Assembly: GCF_000620805.1 (NCBI RefSeq)
Contig: NZ_JHZV01000008.1
Span: 1 to 64,000, forward strand
Reading direction: 5' to 3'
From: Exiguobacterium undae DSM 14481
Lineage (GTDB): Bacteria; Bacillota; Bacilli; Exiguobacteriales; Exiguobacteriaceae
Length of the DNA: 64,000 nt
Shown here in pieces: positions 60,400 through 64,000 of the stretch. Every line of letters starts with the position of its first letter. The stretch's first letter is position 1. The notes below the pieces were generated by a model. The model did no database searches. It had not been told where the DNA came from and saw only the letters and a list, made by a program, of their open reading frames with translations. Both the position numbers and the translations under genes were made by a program.

Positions 60400-61668
60400 A
60401 TGTCCAGTGTAGGAGAACTTTTAAGATCAGTTCGTAAGCAGCGGAAAATGACCCAAGATCAGCTTTCTAAAGGCATTGTAAACAGGAGTTATATAAGTCA
60501 GATTGAGAAAAACTTGGTTCAACCTTCATTTAAAACGATGACCCAATTATCTAAACGACTTGATATTGATGTATCTATCTTTTATGGTGAAACAGAATTA
60601 GTAGTACTTTCGATTTCTGAGATAAAAAATTTAATTAGAACTTCAAAGCAACAATTACAATTGAATCAAGCATACAGTATTAAAAATTCCGTCAAAAAGC
60701 TTATTGAATTGCCATTAGATCAATTGAATAAACTAAGCGTAAGTGAAAAATGTGACTACTATTATTCAATTTCTTTGTATTATTTTTTGGATAAAAAATA
60801 CGATGAATCTCTAAAATATACTGAAAAAGGACTTGATATTTCTAAGCAAAATCATTCGGACGTCCATCATACAGAATTTTTAATTCAGATATCTAAATGT
60901 TACATTCAAAAAAATCAATACCACGATGCTCTAAGGTATTTAAATGAGGCACATAATTTAATTGTCTCATCACAACTAAGTAACTTATTGAAGATAGAAG
61001 TTTTGCTTAATATGGGAATCTGCCACGGAAGGATTGGGGAGTATTACTCAAGTATTCGATTATGCAATGAGGCTAATCACATTAATGAGCTTTCGAACTC
61101 TACTCATAAAAGCGGAGAATTATTCATGACTCTAGGAATTTGTTATAAAAAAATAAATGACTTAAAAGCCTCAAAAAAGTATTATGAGAAAGCCAATAGC
61201 TTTTTCACTCTATTTAATAACACTTTCAATAAAGCGGGTACTTTAGTTAACTTAGGTATTATTTACAGAGAAATGAATAATGCATCAAAATCACTAGAAT
61301 ATTTATATACAGCAAAAACAAATTTTGAAGAATTAAATGATACTTATCAAATTTGGAACTGCAAAATTGAGATATTTAAAAGTACACTATTAGAAGATAA
61401 ATTCACAATAAATAATGTTGAAGAAGAATTTAGAAGTCTAATCACATATTTACCTAACGCCTTTATCAACTTGAAAACAGACTTATATATTACAATGTTG
61501 ACATGTTATTTATCTCACGAAAAATATGAAGAAGCCTTAAATCTCATTAACAACACCGATAATTTTTCAGAGAAAGACTTATATTTCGCTAAAATTTATT
61601 TCAATCTTGGATTAATTGATAAATCATCTTATTTTTTCAACAAGTATCATAGCGAAAATTCAAAATAA
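60400..61668 (+). CDS. HTH-TPR regulator, RRNPP/NprR-like
   Basis: This encodes 422 residues starting behind AAAGGAGAAGATTGT. An XRE-type HTH (about 5-58, RKQRKMTQDQLSKGIVNRSY) is followed by about nine TPR-like helical pairs to the C-terminus (e.g. LFMTLGICYKKINDLKASKK, AGTLVNLGIIYREMNNASKS). The length and layout match peptide-controlled RRNPP regulators such as NprR. It is divergent from the MFS/SagB genes, which it may control. Confidence 0.8.
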   Translation: MSSVGELLRSVRKQRKMTQDQLSKGIVNRSYISQIEKNLVQPSFKTMTQLSKRLDIDVSIFYGETELVVLSISEIKNLIRTSKQQLQLNQAYSIKNSVKKLIELPLDQLNKLSVSEKCDYYYSISLYYFLDKKYDESLKYTEKGLDISKQNHSDVHHTEFLIQISKCYIQKNQYHDALRYLNEAHNLIVSSQLSNLLKIEVLLNMGICHGRIGEYYSSIRLCNEANHINELSNSTHKSGELFMTLGICYKKINDLKASKKYYEKANSFFTLFNNTFNKAGTLVNLGIIYREMNNASKSLEYLYTAKTNFEELNDTYQIWNCKIEIFKSTLLEDKFTINNVEEEFRSLITYLPNAFINLKTDLYITMLTCYLSHEKYEEALNLINNTDNFSEKDLYFAKIYFNLGLIDKSSYFFNKYHSENSK

Positions 61669-61678
61669 GAGGACTAAA

Positions 61679-61792
61679 TTGTATATTAAGTGCACCGTTT
61701 ATCTAGTTACAGAAACTTTATACTTCAATCCTAACTTCTCAAATATCTTTCTCGATTCGACTGTATATTCCAATTTTATCATTGCTCTTTAG
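61679..61792 (+). CDS. Possible small peptide gene downstream of the HTH-TPR regulator
   Basis: A 37-codon frame starts at TTG 61679 with AAGAGGAC upstream, 10 bases after the regulator stop. In NprR/PlcR-type systems the signalling peptide gene lies at this place. The product (MYIKCTVYLVTETLYF...) lacks a clear secretion signal, so the assignment is weak. Confidence 0.3.
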   Translation: MYIKCTVYLVTETLYFNPNFSNIFLDSTVYSNFIIAL

Positions 61793-61900
61793 GATCTCGC
61801 TGGTTGGTAGAAATGAGACGTGTATATTAAATTTCCTAAAAAGCTCAAGTAAAGAACGAGTAATTTCAGAAAAAAATAATTGATTTGTTTTTTTAGAACA

Positions 61901-61942
61901 GTATGTATTTCAACGTTGAAATGTATACTGTTTTTTTTTAGT
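61901..61942 (+). terminator. Terminator with ATTTCAACGTTGAAAT core
   Basis: GAACAGTATGTATTTCAAC pairs with GTTGAAATGTATACTGTT with two mismatches and is followed by nine T. It would end the regulator transcript. Confidence 0.85.
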
Positions 61943-61955
61943 CTTATAAAAAAAT

Positions 61956-62159
61956 TCACCAATTAAGTCGACTTTTTGAATAATTAAACGATTTGAGATT
62001 CCGATCTAGCCAAACTGTTACTTCTAAGAGACCTTTACATAAAACTTGTTCTTTCCATGACGAAAACGCTTCACGAGCAACTTCAAGGAAATACCCTTCC
62101 AAAAGCCATAATACATTGTGAATGTGGGTTCTATTATATTCATCTTGCCTATCAGGCAC
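61956..62159 (-). CDS. Short hypothetical frame (67 aa), possibly a gene fragment
   Basis: From GTG 62159 the frame reads MPDRQDEYNRTHIHNVLWLL and EAFSSWKEQVLCKGLLEVTV, which looks protein-like. No ribosome site is visible, so it may be the remnant of a longer gene. Unknown function. Confidence 0.3.
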   Translation of the reverse strand: MPDRQDEYNRTHIHNVLWLLEGYFLEVAREAFSSWKEQVLCKGLLEVTVWLDRNLKSFNYSKSRLNW

Positions 62160-62494
62160 GTATATGTGAGATGGACATTAATTGTGCGATAAAATCCTCT
62201 GTTCTTTAAGCACTTGAAAATCGCATCAGTTGATTATCCATTAGCATCTGGTCGATACGTACATTGATTATTAAAATATTAAACAAAAATATCGAAAACT
62301 ACAAAAAATGACTCCGGTACATTACCGAAATCATCTCATAGTAGCTTAAACATTAAAGGTACATTTATTAGTTTATCAAAACTATAAAGAACAGTTCAAA
62401 ATTAATTTCATATGTTTATTTTTAGAAATGGACACACTACTTTTATGAAAGTAACAAATACTATCGCTTACTCATACATACGCTTATTTGTAGA
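62160..62494. other. A+T-rich gene-free stretch
   Basis: No gene, clear terminator or recognisable remnant is visible in these roughly 330 bases. Confidence 0.4.
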
Positions 62495-63229
62495 TTAACT
62501 TAATTGATTCGTCTCAGTTAGATTTAACACATTTTCATCCTCAATCTCGACTAGTAATTTTTCTCCTTCTGGTTTTCTTTCATCCCCCTCGTCTAGAACC
62601 ACATTATTAGCGATATCTGTTGAACGATCATCTAGCCACTCTATCTGAATTTGTTTTAAAAAATTAATAAGCGTTGAAACATTGTCTGCATACAGATTAA
62701 AGAAGGGTTCACACATTTTCAATATCGCATGAAGTACAAATACTGCAATAAAATAGATGACAAAATAAACAATTAATTCTTTATTCGTTATTTGAACTTT
62801 GTTCGAAATAATAGAAATCAAGGTTACACCAATAACTACAAACGGAAGAGCTACACCCATTTGCTTTCGATTACTGTCCCTTTCTTCTACTAGCGATTTA
62901 ATAAGTACATCAAGTTGAGCGCTATTGATGATATTTATGTTGTTCAGAAATGCTTTTAATGATTTTTTATATTCTTCATCATCATTTACAAAGAATTCTG
63001 TTTCCCTCTCTAAATAGTTAAAGTGACGATACATACCTATAGCAACCAGTGCGGGAATGAGCCAGAGAATGGCTAATGAGAATTGTTTATTCAATAGCGG
63101 TACAAAGATAACACTTAAAAGAAAGGCTACTATCCAAGAGACACTAATTGCAAATTCTTTTGTTTTAAATCTTTCTTTAATTGGTTTTGGTTTATAGGTA
63201 TTCTTATGGAATATAATCAATTTCCGCAC
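62495..63229 (-). CDS. Membrane protein, unknown function (244 aa)
   Basis: Two pairs of membrane helices (about 27-45 with 50-68, and 125-145 with 152-172) flank a soluble middle segment with VNDDEEYKKSLKAFLNNINI. The C-terminal 50 residues are acidic and soluble. It starts behind AAGGAGATA. No family is recognised. Confidence 0.65.
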   Translation of the reverse strand: MRKLIIFHKNTYKPKPIKERFKTKEFAISVSWIVAFLLSVIFVPLLNKQFSLAILWLIPALVAIGMYRHFNYLERETEFFVNDDEEYKKSLKAFLNNINIINSAQLDVLIKSLVEERDSNRKQMGVALPFVVIGVTLISIISNKVQITNKELIVYFVIYFIAVFVLHAILKMCEPFFNLYADNVSTLINFLKQIQIEWLDDRSTDIANNVVLDEGDERKPEGEKLLVEIEDENVLNLTETNQLS

Positions 63230-63270
63230 TATTTATATCTCCTTAAAAATCAAATTTTAATAATAAGTAT

Positions 63271-64000
63271 TTAGGTAGATTGCCGGGATATTAACTGGAG
63301 GGGTAATGTATTTCCCACATTTTTGTGTTGACCATTGATCAAACTATCTATCGTTTTAATCACTTCAATCCCCAATTGATGAATCGGTTGGTCAATCGTC
63401 GTGATACCCATTGCTTCGGAAATCGATTGATTATCAAATCCAGTAACGGCAAGATCTTCAGGAACTTTTACATTTAGTAGTTTAGCTTGATGAATGATTC
63501 CTGCTGCGACATAGTCATTTCCTACCACAATAGCTCTTGGAAGAGCTGAGAGACCGTACAAGTCATTCATAACGGCTCTACCATCTTCAAAACTATACTT
63601 CTTCTCAAAGTACCATTCCTTGAGATGAATAATCTTACTTTTATCAACAAATTCATAAAATGCATTTTTTCGACTTTTTCCGACACCACTATCTGGATTT
63701 CCTAAACAGAGGGCTATCTTCTCATAACTTCTTTCAATTAAATGGTTCATTATTAATTCAATGCCGTTTGAATGATCGATATAAACCTGACTATGACTAC
63801 CTTCAGACCATTCACAAGATACGATGGGACCATGTCTATTCACTTCTGCTAAAAACTCTGCCGAGCTTACAGTAGAGGCAATGACCAGGCCATCTATTTG
63901 TTTATAACGCAATTGATCAAATGATACTTTTTCTTTTTCAAAATCATTATTTGTTGGAGTGACAAGTAATGATAAATTTAAACGAGAACAAGCTTCCCCC
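63271..64000 (-). CDS. LacI-family transcription regulator (partial, runs off the window)
   Basis: The open frame continues to the last base, encoding at least 243 residues without the N-terminal HTH. The periplasmic-binding-like sensor domain is clear: YKQIDGLVIAS, VYIDHSNGIELIMNHLIERSYEKIALCLG and AIVVGNDYVAAG. VTGFDNQSISEAMGITTIDQP follows. It ends with PLQLISRQST. A broken relative lies at 45100-45352 beside the ceramidase-like gene. Confidence 0.88.
   Translation of the reverse strand, partial: GEACSRLNLSLLVTPTNNDFEKEKVSFDQLRYKQIDGLVIASTVSSAEFLAEVNRHGPIVSCEWSEGSHSQVYIDHSNGIELIMNHLIERSYEKIALCLGNPDSGVGKSRKNAFYEFVDKSKIIHLKEWYFEKKYSFEDGRAVMNDLYGLSALPRAIVVGNDYVAAGIIHQAKLLNVKVPEDLAVTGFDNQSISEAMGITTIDQPIHQLGIEVIKTIDSLINGQHKNVGNTLPLQLISRQST

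Noticed and set aside
1-64000. CRISPR array, tRNA or rRNA genes, replication initiator
   Set aside because: No regularly spaced repeats, no cloverleaf-like sequence ending in CCA and no RepA/RepB-type protein were seen.

Overview
The window looks like 64 kb of a large conjugative plasmid, or an integrative conjugative element, from a low-GC Gram-positive of the order Bacillales. Strong AGGAGG ribosome sites, frequent TTG starts, T-box leaders, LexA boxes of the Bacillus GAAC-N4-GTTC type and Firmicute-type conjugation genes support this. The style fits Exiguobacterium best, but that is an inference. No replication initiator, rRNA, tRNA or CRISPR array is visible.

Region 1 (about 0.16-12.3 kb, plus strand, GC-richer, tightly packed) is a type IV secretion operon. 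It holds a VirB2-like small membrane protein, an EssB-like membrane protein, a VirD4 coupling ATPase, a lipoprotein, a VirB6-like polytopic protein, a VirB3-like protein, a split VirB4 (TrsD-like plus TrsE-like), a lysozyme/M23 wall hydrolase and two membrane-anchored late components. A hairpin-rich intergenic region (12.26-12.48 kb) is a candidate oriT. Next come two tiny minus-strand membrane peptides, one resembling holin-like type I toxins. Then follow the mobilization genes: an accessory protein, a MobL/MobP2-type relaxase, a second accessory protein and an ArdC-like antirestriction metallopeptidase.

Region 2 (17-28 kb) is accessory DNA: an HExxH lipoprotein and a partial ardC duplicate. 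It also has a duplicated metallo-beta-lactamase/DUF3006 pair with a RelA/SpoT-domain gene between the copies, a Nudix gene, a secreted metzincin cluster under a TACA-N2-TGTA double operator, and a RadC-like gene.

Region 3 (28.4-35.2 kb) is the most striking part. Two LexA-like boxes precede a UviA/BotR-like sigma factor. Downstream, split by an IS1182-family element, are a phi-LC3-like holin, an amidase-LysM endolysin and a 745-residue peptidoglycan-binding/DUF1906 protein with a membrane-hairpin tail. None of these effectors has a signal peptide. All three share one promoter motif, TTTACA-N14-GATATAA, found nowhere else I could see. I read this as an SOS-induced sigma factor driving a lysis/bacteriocin-like cassette, organised like uviA-uviB-bcn of the clostridial plasmid pIP404.

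Region 4 (35.3-43.6 kb) is a defence/toxin-antitoxin island: a caspase-like peptidase, RelBE with a decayed second copy, a kinase-fold protein, an HTH/ImmA-IrrE/PIN operon, and a GHKL ATPase fused to an HExxH domain with an upstream LexA-like box.

Region 5 (43.7-57.3 kb) has a ceramidase-like hydrolase, PhzF, gene debris (LacI, S66, citrate synthase, IS3), a kinase-fold protein and an intact S66/MccF-like peptidase. Two damaged IS30 copies bracket GNAT, Nudix and T-box/GNAT genes, and a second T-box precedes an MFS exporter and an epimerase. Together these suggest resistance to aminoacyl-tRNA-synthetase-targeting compounds.

Region 6 (57.3-64 kb) holds a broken TPR gene, an MFS/SagB-like pair (SagB interrupted by one TGA), a divergent HTH-TPR (NprR-like) regulator, a membrane protein and a LacI-family regulator running off the end.
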